DNA of 62,000 bases from Zygnema cylindricum (lineage: Eukaryota > Streptophyta > Zygnematophyceae > Zygnematales > Zygnemataceae): assembly GCA_037447655.1 (NCBI GenBank), contig JBBHKE010001484.1, forward strand, positions 102,455 through 164,454, given 5' to 3'. Made by a program: the position numbers and the translations under genes. Below, in pieces: positions 32,690 through 43,900 of the stretch. The number at the start of each line of letters is the position of its first letter. The first letter of the stretch is position 1. A model generated the notes under the pieces. That model saw nothing but the letters and a program-made list of their open reading frames with translations. It was not told where the DNA came from and made no database searches.

Positions 32690-33310
32690 ATTTTATTTTT
32701 TTACAATTCTGCATTAATTAACCGACAAAAAATTTAACAAAAAAACATTAACACTAAACCGGTAAAACATTAAACCGATAAAAAAAAATTAACTGGTTAA
32801 ACATTGAACCAATAAAACAAATAGCCTTTAAAACATTTCACCGTTTACAACATTTATTAAAAAACATTTAACAGAAAAATCATTAGACTGATAAAACAAT
32901 TAACCGATAAACATTTAGATGATAAAACATTAAACCTAGGAAACATCTGACCGTTAAAACATTTAACAGAAAAATCATTTGACAGAAAGGACATTAAACC
33001 AAAAAAACATTTACTCAATAAAATATTTAACCGGTAAAATATCTAACAGAAAAAACCTTAAACAGATGAAACATGGAACCGATAGCACATTTAACCGAGA
33101 AAACATTAAACCGACAAACATTAGCCATTAAAACATTTAACCGAGAAAACATTAAACCAATAGAACATTAAACCGTTAAAACACTTAACAAACAAGCGCT
33201 TTAGCCAACAAACATTTACCGAAAGAACATTTTACACATAAAACATTTAACTGATAAAACATCTAAAAAAATGTTAAGTCGAAAAAACATGTACCCGATA
33301 AAACATAAAT
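32690..33310. repeat. AT-rich low-order repeat
   Basis: Irregular units of the kind AAAACATTTAACCGATAA, about 15-20 bp long and with many variants. 33311-33640 is A-rich and without a gene; it is the 3' flank of the next gene. Confidence 0.8.
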
Positions 33311-33646
33311 CATCAAAATCACTTTTCCAGTTGATTTCAAATTTACAAAATTTACGAGTCTTTGGACAGAAAAAAAAAAAAAATCTCAAATTGAGAAAGA
33401 AATCGAAGGCAAAATTAACACTTTCATATATATAAACTTTGAATTATCCAGCCTTCACATTCCTCAAAAGAAAAAGAAAAAAAAAAAAAACTACTCTCTT
33501 TCGAGACTTTGCCATCCCGGCAAAACCGTTATATACTCTTTCAAAAATTTTCAGTTTCCCTTCAAAATCAAAAAAGAAAGTCGGGAAAACCAAGAGAGTA
33601 GAAAAAGGGGACCCATAAAAAAAAAAGGGGGGGAAAAACATACTAG

Positions 33647-33772
33647 TTAAGCCTGGTTAAGAGGATTTAGAGGAGATTTTTTCCACGACTTCCATATTAA
33701 ATCTTTGTATTGAGTCAAAGTCAAACCCGGTCTCTCCGCCCTCAGATTCGCTAACTCGGCCTCCTCATACGC
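33647..33772 (-). CDS. CCDC124/Lso2-like protein, exon 3 (C-terminal HMG-like end)
   Basis: Minus-strand exon after the acceptor TTTTTCAG. It reads AYEEAELANLRAERPGLTLT, then QYKDLIWKSWKKSPLNPLNQ and a stop. This is the most conserved part of the CCDC124 family (DUF1014), eukaryotic proteins that bind idle ribosomes (the yeast relative Lso2 is a ribosome hibernation and recovery factor). It joins exon 2 in phase 0 (AAYK then AYEE). The length and sequence of this end look complete. The identification comes from recalled family sequence, not from a search. Confidence 0.85.
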   Translation of the reverse strand, partial: AYEEAELANLRAERPGLTLTQYKDLIWKSWKKSPLNPLNQA

Positions 33773-33947
33773 CTGAAAAACCCCAAAAAAAGGATCAAAC
33801 ACCCCAGAAAAAATATCTAAAACCTCAAAAGAAAAGACCCAAAACCCCAGAAAAAATATAAAAAACCCCACAAAGTTGAACAAAATCCCAAAAAACCACA
33901 AAACAGTGAGAGAACCCTCCCTCTCTCCCTCCCTCCCTCCCTCTCAC

Positions 33948-34383
33948 CTTATACGCCGCTTTCATCCTCTTCTCCGGATGCAAGTCTACCGCTCCTCCTC
34001 CTCCCTTCCCTCTCTCTCCCCCTACCACCAACTGCTCAAAGGCCTCCTTCACACTCCTCGCATCCACTACCTCCTCCACTCTATTTCTGTTCTCCATTCC
34101 CACCATCCTCTCATACTCCTCCTCTCCTACCACTCTCTTCTCTTTCTTCTTCGCCTCCTCCGCCTCCCTCGCCCTCTCCCTCGCCTCTTTCTCCTTCCTC
34201 CTCCTCCTCCTCCCCCTCCTCCTCCTCCTCCTCCTCCTCCTCCTCCTCCTCCACTCCCTCCACCCCCGGCCTTTTTCGAGATTTTCTCCATCTCCCTCTC
34301 CTCCGCCTCAGCCAATTTTTTCGCCTCCAACTTTTTCAAAGCCGTCTCGGCCCTCCGTTTGTCGTCTTCCTCCTTCTTTTTGG
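33948..34383 (-). CDS. CCDC124/Lso2-like protein, exon 2 (coiled coil, with frame break)
   Basis: The exon starts after ATAAAG and completes the codon left by exon 1. It reads KKKEEDDKRRAETALKKLEA and AKKLAEAEEREMEKISKKAG, then a Gly run from a GGA microsatellite. Past the microsatellite the conserved reading, KEARERAREAEEAKKK, EYERMVGMENRNRVEEVVDA and VDLHPEKRMKAAYK, lies in another frame. The exon length leaves one base unaccounted for, so there is a one-base slip or a small extra intron in the GGA tract. The donor is AAG^GTGAG. Charged residues predict a long basic coiled coil, as in the family. Confidence 0.75.
34196..34252. repeat. (CCT)n / (GGA)n microsatellite inside a coding exon
   Basis: About 17 CCT triplets on the plus strand, read as GGA on the coding strand. 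The reading frame of the CCDC124-like gene changes across it. Confidence 0.9.
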
Positions 34384-35120
34384 CTTTATAATTTGACAAC
34401 ATACACCGGTACAAAAATTAGCGAGGACAGTTATACATAAAAATGCACGTGATGACATATAAGTTTATGTTTTAAACACCGTATGTTTTTTTAACAGTAT
34501 CAAGAAAGATAGAACAGAACAGAACAATGTACAAGCGATGATACACGATAAACTTTTGAAACACTGTATGTTTTCAAGTGTTAAGAAAGAGAAGGAAAAC
34601 AACATACCAGCTTTAATATATGATAACATAAAACTATGTTAAACATCACAATTATAACCAAACCGAAAAAAACCGAACCGGACCAAACAGAACGAACGGT
34701 AGAACGGAACAGAAACGATTGGAAAGGAACACAACGGAATAGAACGGACCCAAATGGAACTAAACAGAAGCGAAAAGAACCGAACGGAAGGGAATCGAAC
34801 ACAGAAGAACCGAACCGAGCAAAACCGAACCAAACCAAAATGGAACCGAGCTAAACCGAACAGAACCGGAACAAACCTAACCAAACCGGACAGAGCCGAA
34901 CCGAAAGAATCGAACCGAACCGACCGGAACCGAACAGAACCACACTGAACCAAACCGAACGGAGTGGAACGGAATGGAACGGAACCAAACGGAACCGAAC
35001 GGAACAGAACTGAACCGACCAGAACCGACCCAAACCTAACAGAACCTAACAGAACGGAACTGAATCAACTCGAAGCAAACCGACCGAAACAAAACGGAAA
35101 AACAAAACGGAACAACGTAC
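34384..35120 (-). other. Intron 1 of the CCDC124-like gene, filled with CGAAC-type repeats
   Basis: The donor GTACGT is at 35120 and the acceptor AAAG ends at 34384. From 34650 to 35100 the plus strand is a degenerate GAACCGAACCGAAC-type pentamer array. No coding sequence lies within. Confidence 0.75.
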
Positions 35121-35262
35121 CGGCTTTTGACTTTTGTCCGTCGTCGCGCCAGTTGGCGTCCTCCTCCTCCCTCTTCTTCTCTGACTTGGAGGACGCCACA
35201 CTCTCCTTGCGACTCTTCGCCTCCTCTGCGCGAGAGTTCACGCCCATCTTCTTCGGAGGCAT
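35121..35262 (-). CDS. CCDC124/Lso2-like protein, exon 1 (N-terminus)
   Basis: Starts MPPKKMGVNSRAEEAKSRKE and ends DANWRDDGQKSKA plus one base, with donor CCG^GTACGT. CCDC124 proteins begin MPKK, with an Asn-x-Lys/Arg-rich helix and a WxDD box about 35 residues in, and the same pattern is seen here (NWRDD at residues 37-41). Upstream on the coding strand is a run of AAACCCTA-type boxes. The 47 codons splice in phase 1 to exon 2, which gives an uninterrupted junction KSKA-AKKKEE. Confidence 0.8.
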
Positions 35263-35282
35263 GCTGGGTAGCTTCTTACTTT

Positions 35283-35560
35283 ATTAGGGTTTCTGAAGGG
35301 TTTCTAGGGTTTCTGAAGGGTTTCTAGGGTTTCTGCAGGATTCCTAAGGTTGCTGCAGGGTTTCTAGGGTTTCTACAGAGTTTTTAGGGTGTTTCCAGGT
35401 GGTTTAGGGTTTCTGCGGCGTTATTTCAGGGTTTTTTAGGGTTTTTTCAGGGTTCATAGGATTTTTTCACGGTATTTTAGGGTCTTACGGGGTTATTTAG
35501 TTTTTCAAGGGTCTTTCAGGGTTTTTAGAGTTTCTATTAAGGAATTATGAGAGTATCAGA
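35283..35560 (-). promoter_or_regulatory. Telobox-like array upstream of the CCDC124-like start
   Basis: About 20 degenerate copies of AGGGTTTCT (coding strand AGAAACCCTA), starting 20 bp upstream of the ATG. In plants, AAACCCTAA teloboxes are common near starts of translation-related genes, which would suit this gene. This is an inference from position and sequence only. 35561-36084 holds nothing further that I recognise. Confidence 0.5.
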
Positions 35561-36084
35561 GAATTTTATGGAAAATATTTTCTGTTTTTTCAGGGTTTGG
35601 GGGAAGGATTTTAGGGTTGGGAAAAGATTATAGGGTTAAAAGATTTAAGGAAACGATGGCGGGAAATAGTGTAAATTTTAAAGTTCAATCCCAGCCTGGC
35701 TTTAGGGAAGTTAGGTGTCGACGGAAGTATTTAGTGCGAAATGGAAGTATTTAGTGCGGAGAAATTAGTGCGGAAAGGAAGGTGTGGGAGAGGGAGAGGG
35801 AGAGGGGGGGAGACAATATGTTCGTAAAGGAAAAATTGTGGTTCTGGACTATACAGAAAAAGAAATGAAAATGCCAAGGAAGAAAAATACACAATTTTCT
35901 CTTCATCTCTCTTTCTCCTTTCTCCTGCGTTTCTCTTCCTCTCTCCTTCCCTTTCTCCTGCACCTAACCCGTACTCTCTCTACCCTCTCTCCCCTCCCCC
36001 TCCCCTGTTCCACGCCCTTTTCTCCCCTCCCCCTCTCTCCTCCCCCTTCTCCCCCTTCCGCTCCCCTTCCCTTGTCCTTCTCAC

Positions 36085-36312
36085 CTCCAGGAGCTCCTTC
36101 CTTATAAAGTGGTTGAAGTATGGAATGGGCACTCCGTGGTGCTGCCCTTTACTGAAACGGAACAGTGCCGTGATTGTCCGTTCCGTCTCGTTCGGTTTCC
36201 GTATTTCCGAGTTTGTGGCAATGGGAGGCATCAAAATGTCACGGTCGGAGAGATAGCACGGTATGTCGGGAAACTGATTGTTGAGAGGGAGGCCGTAGTT
36301 GTAGCCGAGGGC
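36085..36312 (-). CDS. Exostosin-family (GT47) glycosyltransferase, exon 3
   Basis: The exon lies between acceptor CTCTCCAG and donor GAG^GTGAGA and is 228 nt long, phase 0 at both ends. It reads ALGYNYGLPLNNQFPDIPCY, SDRDILMPPIATNSEIRK, then ERTITALFRFSKG and PYFNHFIRKELLE. This corresponds to the middle of GT47 proteins (the region with the DIxxPP box, then the R-x-x-x-x-FF/FR strand). No later exon with the C-terminal FCLxPxG-type nucleotide-sugar region can be found before the next gene starts at 35262, so the gene appears truncated or its end is unrecognisable. Confidence 0.7.
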
Positions 36313-36919
36313 CTGGAGAGAGAGGAGAGAAATAACCACACTAATTCACGTTTATATTATGGTACACGTGACATGGGATTATTAAAGCAACTGAGCATTA
36401 ATGGATACAGTGGTTTTGACTTACCTAGGAACTTGCTTCATACATTCTGAAGTTTTGAAAAGTAAAAGTGTTTTTTTCACCACTATTAGAGTGAGCTAAT
36501 AGGACTTCGCTTTGACTTATCCGAACTGTTTGGCCCCAATGTTAATATCGTGGAAAAAAAAGAGAAGCCAGAGAACAATTTCTTCGGGTTTCCACACATT
36601 TTAATGTCAGTTGAAATTTATGACATTGGGTTGAAGACAAACAGAGATCGTGACCATTTGTCTACCAGAAATCACAGAAAAGACAAAATACCAGAGAAAC
36701 GGTACAAAATAAAATAGACGGAAAAAAAACTGAACAAAACAGACCAAAGCAAGAGTTCTATGTTAGAACGGAGAGGAACGTGATAAAAAATAGTGGACTA
36801 CAACAGAATGCAACAGGGGGGAGTAGAAAAGGAACGCAAAATGCAGCTGAACAGCTCAGAACGTAAGTGAACGGAACGGAACAAAAAAATAATGGGACGG
36901 AGAGTTCTATGTGGTATAC

Positions 36920-36976
36920 CTGGAGACCTCTTGCAGTGAATGCGTGAGTGCTGCGAACCATTTTGTCTCCATTCAG
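36920..36976 (-). CDS. Exostosin-family glycosyltransferase, exon 2
   Basis: A 57-nt exon between TTGCAG and CAG^GTATAC, phase 0 at both ends: LNGDKMVRSTHAFTARGLQ. It fits between exon 1 (ending GEMFFLQ) and exon 3 (starting ALGYNY). It is supported by clean splice sites and frame rather than by a motif. Confidence 0.6.
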
Positions 36977-37791
36977 CTGCAAGGAGAGGGGATAGGGAGA
37001 GGGGAGAGGGGAGAGGGCAGAGGGAAGAGGGAGGGAGACAGGAGGGGAGAACGAAGAGAGAGAGAAACAGGAGACGAATGGGTAGGAGCGAGAGGGGAGT
37101 AGGAGTGGGAGATGAATAGCGTGAGAGAAAATGAATGATAGACAAAGTGCCGGTGAGGGACAGAGAGGGAAAAAAGTGTCGGGACGGAGTGGAGGATGAG
37201 AGAGAGTCGGGACAAGAGTCGAGAGGCATAGAGAAAAAGGGGTTAGGGAGAAAAAGGAGGGAGAGAGGGTAGGGAAGAGGAAGTGTGAGAGATCAAAGGA
37301 GTGGAAAAGAGGAGAGGGGAAGAGAGAGGGCGAATAAACCAATGAGGGAAAAGGAAAAAAGTCAAAGCGAGTGGAAAAATGGGAGGATAGAAAAGGCAGA
37401 GCAACGACGGGGAAGTGAAGTGAGAAAGAGAGTGAAGAGGGAAGAATAAAGGAGAGGAGGTTGATGGGAATGTGCAAATTCTGGGATTTGGGAGAGAACA
37501 GGAGAGCAGTAGCGGGGACAAGAGCACAAAAACAAAATACAATATAATATACCACACTAAAAAGGAATGCCACAACATCAAATCATATTTGAAATGTGTG
37601 AGAACAATTGGAAACGCCATCTCTTTTTACGCCATACCGGTACTCTTCCCGATAAATACCGTATAATTCATGTATTTTACGGCATAAGAAGATATTGCGT
37701 TTCCAATAGTTTTTTCACATCCAAAACCACCCAACAACCAAACCCCTCAAAAACAGAAAAAACAAAAGTAAAAAAAAAAAAAAAAATGTAC

Positions 37792-38670
37792 CTGCAAAAA
37801 AAACATCTCTCCATAAAGTTTGGGATCACAGTAAAGCAGCGATTGGCATCTTCCATGGTCGATCGTGTTCGTCGAAAAGTGGTCTCTCCCATTGGACCGA
37901 TTGAAGTACGGATATTTCTCACGAATATCCGTCAAGATCGTGATCCATAATTTGGAAGTTTCCTGGACGGCCGCCCGGATTTCTTCCGGACCATCTTGTT
38001 TGATTGCCAGTAACATGTAACGAGCCGAAAAGAAAGGTACATAAAATAGCGTGGCTTTTTCCGGATCCATTGTACGTGATTGATTTCTCCGTACAATCAT
38101 ATCATACAATTCGTATTCTCCTTCGTACTGAGTCGACCACCAACGAATCGGCGTAACTGCTAAATCTGTATTATACTTGGAGGGAAGATCGTATACGTAT
38201 ATGTATTCGTTCAATTGTGAATCGAAATTAATAAATTCGGACGAATCAAAGAAGAGAGAAGGATTGTCTTTGAGACTTCGGCTTGCAAGATTCAAACCGC
38301 CATCAGTCTCCAAAGACAGATTTTGCCCTGAATTTTCCAAACTTAGAGTCGACTTTTGTGCTGAGTTTTCAGTATATGCTTTTAACATGCTTCGAGACCC
38401 TTTAAACCCTTGTAATTGACTAGATTCCATTTCTTTTGCCAACATTCGTAATTTTTCTATCGCACTTGCGACTTCGGAAGAGGGCACTGCATTCTCTTCC
38501 AAACTTACAGTCAAAGCTTGTCTGGTTTGGTAAAACATCGCCATTTGCGAACACCATAAAATAAACGTGGCAATCAAAATAACACGATTACAATTGTCGG
38601 TACTAAGTCCTACAATTGTGCCTAATAAAGTATGTTTTCCTTTAGAGCGAAAAATTGGACGGTCCTCCAT
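37792..38670 (-). CDS. Exostosin-family (GT47) glycosyltransferase, exon 1
   Basis: I take the start as MEDRPIFRSKGKHTLLG (38670), since codons above it are low-complexity. A type II membrane anchor follows, NRVILIATFILWCSQMAMFY (about residues 28-47), placing the enzyme in the Golgi. After a Ser-rich stem come the exostosin signatures IYVYDLPSKYNTDL, RWWSTQYEGEYELYDMIVRR, ATLFYVPFFSARYMLL and REKYPYFNRSNGRDHF. GT47 enzymes make plant cell-wall or heparan-type glycans; the substrate cannot be told. The exon ends GEMFFLQ at donor CAG^GTACAT, phase 0. Confidence 0.85.
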
Positions 38671-38929
38671 TAAGGGAGGCAGAGGATCTTTACTCTGTTT
38701 GTAATAAAGTGGCATTAGTGGAATAATTATAAAAAAAAAAAGGTATATAAAGAAAGACAATTTTTTTGTTTTCCTGTCGAGAAATTGACACTCTTTCAAA
38801 AGTCCTGATCTTTTCTGCATAGGACAAGAAAAAGAAAAAGACAAAAAGTCTAATGAATGTACGATGGGAGCTTTTGTTATTTGAAAAGTGCAATTCTGTT
38901 CAGCACATTCTGAATTCTAAAATGAGAGG

Positions 38930-39165
38930 GGGAGGGGGGAAGGGGGCAGAGGGGAGAGAGAGAGGGAGAGAGAGAGTGCGAGGGAAAGAGTGAGATAGCG
39001 AGAGGGAGAGTGAGCGAGAGAGCGAGAAAGGGAGAAAGTGGGAGAGAGTGGGAGAGAGAGGGAGGGGGAAGAGAGAGAGGGGAAGTGAGAGAGAGAGAAA
39101 GCGGGAGAGAGACGAGAGAAAGGGAGAGAAGAGAGAGAGAGGGAGAGAACAGGTACAGGTAATGA
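38930..39165. repeat. GA-rich low-complexity block upstream of the GT47 start
   Basis: GAGAGAGGGAGAGAG-type sequence on the plus strand, so CT-rich in the transcript sense of the GT47 gene. It may be 5' UTR or promoter. Confidence 0.85.
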
Positions 39166-40600
39166 AGAAACACTCATTTCCCTCCCCCCATTTCCATCTT
39201 CATCTTCCTACAAATCCGTCCCCCATTCCCTCCCTCGTCCCTCACCTCTTTTCCCCACTCGCTTGTCCGTACAGGATCCGTACGATATCCGAACGAAGTC
39301 CGTACAAAATCCGTGTTCAATCCACCCACATTTGGCGCTTTCACTCCTCCTCCTTCCCCCTCCCTCTCCGGATGTCCTTTTGTTTCCTTCCCTCTCTCCC
39401 TCTTTTCTCCTCCTTCGCTCTCCCCCTGCCCCTCCCTTTGCCCTGTAGTTCGTGTTGGCGGTTGGCCGCAGTTTGTCTTTTGCTGCACAGCAGTACAGCC
39501 TCCCCCTAATGCGTCCAAGTTGGAAACCGGTATATTTTTGCCGCCCAATCCGTACAGAATGTCGCTTGGGGAACGTATTCATGCGACAAACATAGGCCAC
39601 GTACGGATTGTGTAGTACGGACACTAGAACAAGGATACGGTGTGATGTACGAATGCAGTCAGAAGTATTTATGTTCATTTCGTACGTCCTATGAGCGTAC
39701 TAGAAAATCCGCGCCTGCTTGCCACTACCGCGCGATTTTTACATCTTTTAAGGCCTTGCCACGTGGCCGCCGTTTTGATTGGGGAACGCTAAAAAAACGC
39801 TATTTTTTTTGAGGAATTTCTGGCGGATCGAGATGGAAAGGCTGGCAAAATTCTAGCGCGTCAGAATTGGTATTCGTACCTGTTTGAAGTACGTACGGTT
39901 CCAAATATAATACAGTACATCGTGTATTGTTTTTGGTGTTAATGTTTTTTTTGCCACTTGAAACATCTTTTCTCCGTACACACGTGTCCGATTTTCAAAT
40001 TGAGACCGCCAATCGGGAGCTGGGAATTTTATCCTTCAATCGCAACCGTCAGATCCAAAATCCTACATGTGTGTACAGGTAAAGGATGCTTTAAGTGGCG
40101 GAAAAATTATTAACACTAATAGCGATACACGGTGTACCAGCCTGTCCCTACAGTCTACCTACAGCTGTACTCGTTCTATGCTTCGGACACTGTGGGTCAA
40201 TCGCCAGTGGAGCCCCTTTGTATTTAATATTCGTACTAATTCGTATTTAATAACGGTACTGTAGCAATTACCGAGATTTTATTCGACGAATGTTTTGTTT
40301 TTAGGGTTGACAGAAGACTCTTTGTTCAGGGCGATTTACCCTTTCTGACCTTCCTTGAGCGGTGGTAAATGTTTCAATTCGATTCTCTTATCAGAAAAGA
40401 CAGATCATTTCCAGCAACGCTTTTAACTGTTTTACCGGGCGATCAATTGAAAATGGTAATTAAAAGTCGTCAGTAGAATTAGTGACATTTGTAGACGGTA
40501 CGCAATAGTTGTAGCCGTCATTTTTTTTGTCGTTTGAGACGTCTGGTTTCTGTGACATTGCAGACGTCATGCTGATTTATGACACTGTCGCCATCACTAA
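39166..40600. other. Intergenic, no gene seen
   Basis: No supported coding sequence. Scattered TCCGTAC motifs (39262-39320, 39550-39660) recall the GTAC-rich LTR sequences elsewhere in the window but do not align over a useful length. Confidence 0.5.
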
Positions 40601-41250
40601 GGGCGTGTTCCCATGTAGCCGATATTTTGAAACGTTATTTTGGATTTTAGCGCTGATTTTACGGTGTACTTTTCAAAGTGTGCCTATGTCAATCGTTACT
40701 TGCGCGTTCATTATTTCGAATATGTGGCAGTTGTACACGTCGCCAATACTTGCGACACCTGTAGACGCCAACAAACTGCTGACATTTGTACGCCGCAACG
40801 AGCTCCTGACATACTGGGACATTTGTCGACGCCCACAAGTGGACAACATAAGAAATCGCCTACGTCTACAAAATGACATTTGTAGACGCCCACACGTGGA
40901 CAACATAATCAAACGGACAAACAATTTTTTTTTCGTGTATTCTCCCAACTGCAAAAAAACAAATGAAAACTTTTGACGCGTGCAACCCAGGCTTTCTATT
41001 CGTCAATAGGGTAGTATTTTGATAAAAAGCAGGTCGCGATTTGATATCAGTGCAAGTGTGAAGATGAGCTGGAAGTGGGTCGCGGTGATAATACTGCCAA
41101 ATCGCCGTACCTTTCAAGTTCCAAGATGACGCAAAATGTATTTGAGTTTTTGCACATTTTTCGTACGGCTTAATATTTTCTCGTTGGAAGTCCCATTTTC
41201 TGTGTAAACGACGGGAAAAAACCCTTATTTGAACACATGGGAACACGCCC
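40601..41250. mobile_element. TIR element A (Harbinger-like, non-autonomous)
   Basis: Starts GGGCGTGTTCCCATGT and ends with its exact reverse complement, ACATGGGAACACGCCC: a perfect 16-bp terminal inverted repeat over 650 bp. The left flank is TAA; the right flank is not matched. It contains TGTAGACG-type repeats and no transposase. Confidence 0.75.
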
Positions 41251-41327
41251 GTAGTCTAGTGCGCACAAAAAAGGTGTACAGTACATCGCTTTAGGCAATT
41301 AGCGTTTAATATTTTTTCGCCACTTAG

Positions 41328-41633
41328 GGTACGGCCCCATGTGGCTAAGTAAGGGTTTTTTTTTGGCGTTTCCTTTAAAAACTTAGCGACGTACCAAAAC
41401 GTTTCAAAAAATACGATGTGTCTCACGACGTTACAAAAGTTAAAAAAAATACGATGCGTCAAGACATATTGAAGACGATGATAGCCGTCACGGGAATTGT
41501 TGACTTATGCAATTGTCACACCTTCAAGTAACAACTTCATGTAACACATTAGGACACTTGAAAACCGTGAACGGAGAATTTGCGTTAGAATACAAAGTAA
41601 GTTCGTTTAGTTACAATTACATGGGGTCGCACC
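41328..41633. mobile_element. TIR element B, related to A
   Basis: Starts GGGTACGGCCCCATGT and ends TTACATGGGGTCGCACC, inverted with a few mismatches. The left flank is TTA and the right flank TTTA, which agrees with a TTA target duplication. A further left end, GGCGGTGTGCCCATGT, begins at 41638 without a clear partner. Confidence 0.6.
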
Positions 41634-42054
41634 TTTAGGCGGTGTGCCCATGTAATTGAAACTTTGAAATGAAACTTTGGAATTTAGCGCAGATTTTCCG
41701 TTGTACTTTTCAAAGTGTTCCTATGTCCAAGAACGAAGTCGTTACTTGGGCCTAAGTTACTTTAAACAAGTAGTAGTTCTAGACGTCTACAAATTTGCGA
41801 CAGTTGTAGACAACGTCTACAAAAACGGCGACTGTGGTAGACGTCGTTTTATGTGTTTAGGGTTTTGTGTGTAATATCGGAATTGGTCGTAAATAGGTAT
41901 TTAAGTGTTAAAAATATAAATTTGTGAATTTGGTAGACGTTCGCGAAAGAATCGCACGATTTGGAGTTGTATTTCAAAAGATATAGTGATGGGTGTATTT
42001 AGGTGACAGCACGGGGTCAAATTAGCAAGTGGGTATTCATTGAAACAGAACTAA

Positions 42055-42833
42055 GGGTATGTCCCCATGTACTTGTAACTTAGCGAACTTACTTTGTATT
42101 TTAGCGGGGATCCGACGAACCCGATTTTCAAGTGTCCCTATGTCTGTAAGGACGAAATCGTAACTTACGCTTGTGACGATTGTATACGTCGACAATACCT
42201 GTGACGGTTGTCAACGTCTACAATCTGTGGTCGTACGTTATTTTTTGGAACTGCTTGTGACGTCGCATGTCTTACCGTGACATTGTAGACGCACCGCCTT
42301 CCAGCCTGTGCAGTTTCACGGTCGAAGAAGATGCGCTTTGCCTTCGCGTCTCCTGTCTGGTCAACGTCAAATGGCATCGGAATTTCGAGACCCTTGCAAA
42401 AAAAAATCCGTATTGGACGAAAACGGACAAAACCAAACAAATTGTGTATTTTTTTCGTCGTATTCGAACTCAAACGGACAAAACATAGCGGCTTCTGTGC
42501 TTTCCTTTGTCTTTGAAAATTGTGTGAAAAACTTCGAAAATATCAGCACGTGCAAATATGTGTTCCTATTTGTTTAAATAGAATCCCTAGTTTTAAAACA
42601 CATCTCGCATGTGTTTTAAAGATAAGGTTGAAGATGACGTTTTTTGTCGTCAAAGTGGGTCGAAAAACACAAGACAACAAATTTTTGTACATCCTAAGTT
42701 CGAGGATGACGCAAATTTTACTCTACAAATTTGCGATTCCTTCGTACGGTTGGAACTTAGGCAGTACGGCGCTAAGTTTTACAGGAAAACGACAGAAAAA
42801 AAAACCCTTACTTATGCACATGGGGACACACCC
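42055..42833. mobile_element. TIR element C (Harbinger-like), TAA target duplication
   Basis: Left end GGGTATGTCCCCATGT, right end ACATGGGGACACACCC (one mismatch when inverted), flanked on both sides by TAA (42052-42054 and 42834-42836). A 3-bp TWA duplication is typical of PIF/Harbinger. No transposase gene lies in its 779 bp. Confidence 0.75.
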
Positions 42834-42836
42834 TAA

Positions 42837-43630
42837 GGGTCAAATTAGCCACCGAATTTCAGGCGTACGTCTATAAAGTACTATATAGTCGTTTGGTACT
42901 TATGATGGTTCGTTTCGTACGATTTTTAGTACGAAACGTCATAAGTTAAATTTTGTAAATTGCGTAGGTAGGTTCGCGTGTAAAATTTGTGACGCGCGAA
43001 CGTGCGAAGTCGCGTTTCAATTCGCGCACACTTTTGCATGTAAATGTTACGTAGTGAAAGGTAACATTTGATTGGTTAGTAATGCTACGCAGTTAGAAAG
43101 AGATTTCGCACGTTTTTTCATTGGTCAGTCTGAGTCCTAGCTGATCAATAATTGGCCCAGGTAAAACCTGTTCAACGGAGCGTGCGTTGACTCTGGCTTG
43201 GGGCAATGATGGATAAATAGTGAAGTCTAAGAGAAGAGTAAACATCTTTTCAATTAAAAAATTTGTGGAAATTTCGACTAACCTTGGTCTTGAGCGATTA
43301 AAACCAAATTGGAGCAATAGCATTTTTGCATTAAAATCTTCTGCTAACTAAGTGGTGTTTTAGTAGTTAAGAGATAGAATTATTCAAGAGAGGAGAGTAG
43401 TGGAAAACACATTAAAAATAAGGGTTGAGCCACATGGGCAAGAGACCAAGCTAATGTTATGTGGACAGAAGTTTCTTCTAATTTAAAATTTATCCTTATG
43501 TGAGTGCTTTCCAATGTGGATGTGTATTTTCCAATGTGTGGAATGTGTGGTTGAAATTGGTTGTAGTAATGGGTTTTTATGAGAGGTAGGAAATCCTATT
43601 ACATTGTGAAATTGCGAAGTCATGTTACTT
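42837..43630. other. Intergenic, no gene seen
   Basis: Contains a hairpin, CGTTTCGTAC and GTACGAAACG, at about 42911-42940, and nothing else I can name. Confidence 0.4.
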
Positions 43631-43631
43631 T

Positions 43632-43862
43632 GTGACGTCATTATTACTAAACTTTCGCTATGACTTCCAGATTTCTTTTTTTTTATCTTTTATAATTCGA
43701 TATGCCATCAAACTTCAGAGCGACTGGACGAAAGAGAGAGCGATCGGACGAAAAGAGATTGAGATTGGAAAAAAAGAGAGAGAGATTAGACAAAAAGAAA
43801 GAGCGATGAGAGAGCGATTCCACAAAAAGAAAGAGCAATTGGAGGAAAAGGCAGAGCGAGTG

Positions 43863-43900
<38 letters not shown>

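Noticed and set aside
35283-35560. Telomere end
   Set aside because: The units are degenerate and lie next to a gene start inside the window, so this is not a chromosome end.
36758-37573. 271-codon minus-strand reading (MAFLFSVVYY...)
   Set aside because: It lies in intron 1 of the GT47 gene and overlaps exon 2 in a low-complexity CT-rich context. No domain.
43093-43323. 76-codon minus-strand reading
   Set aside because: It is short, has no motif and shows no splice or start context.
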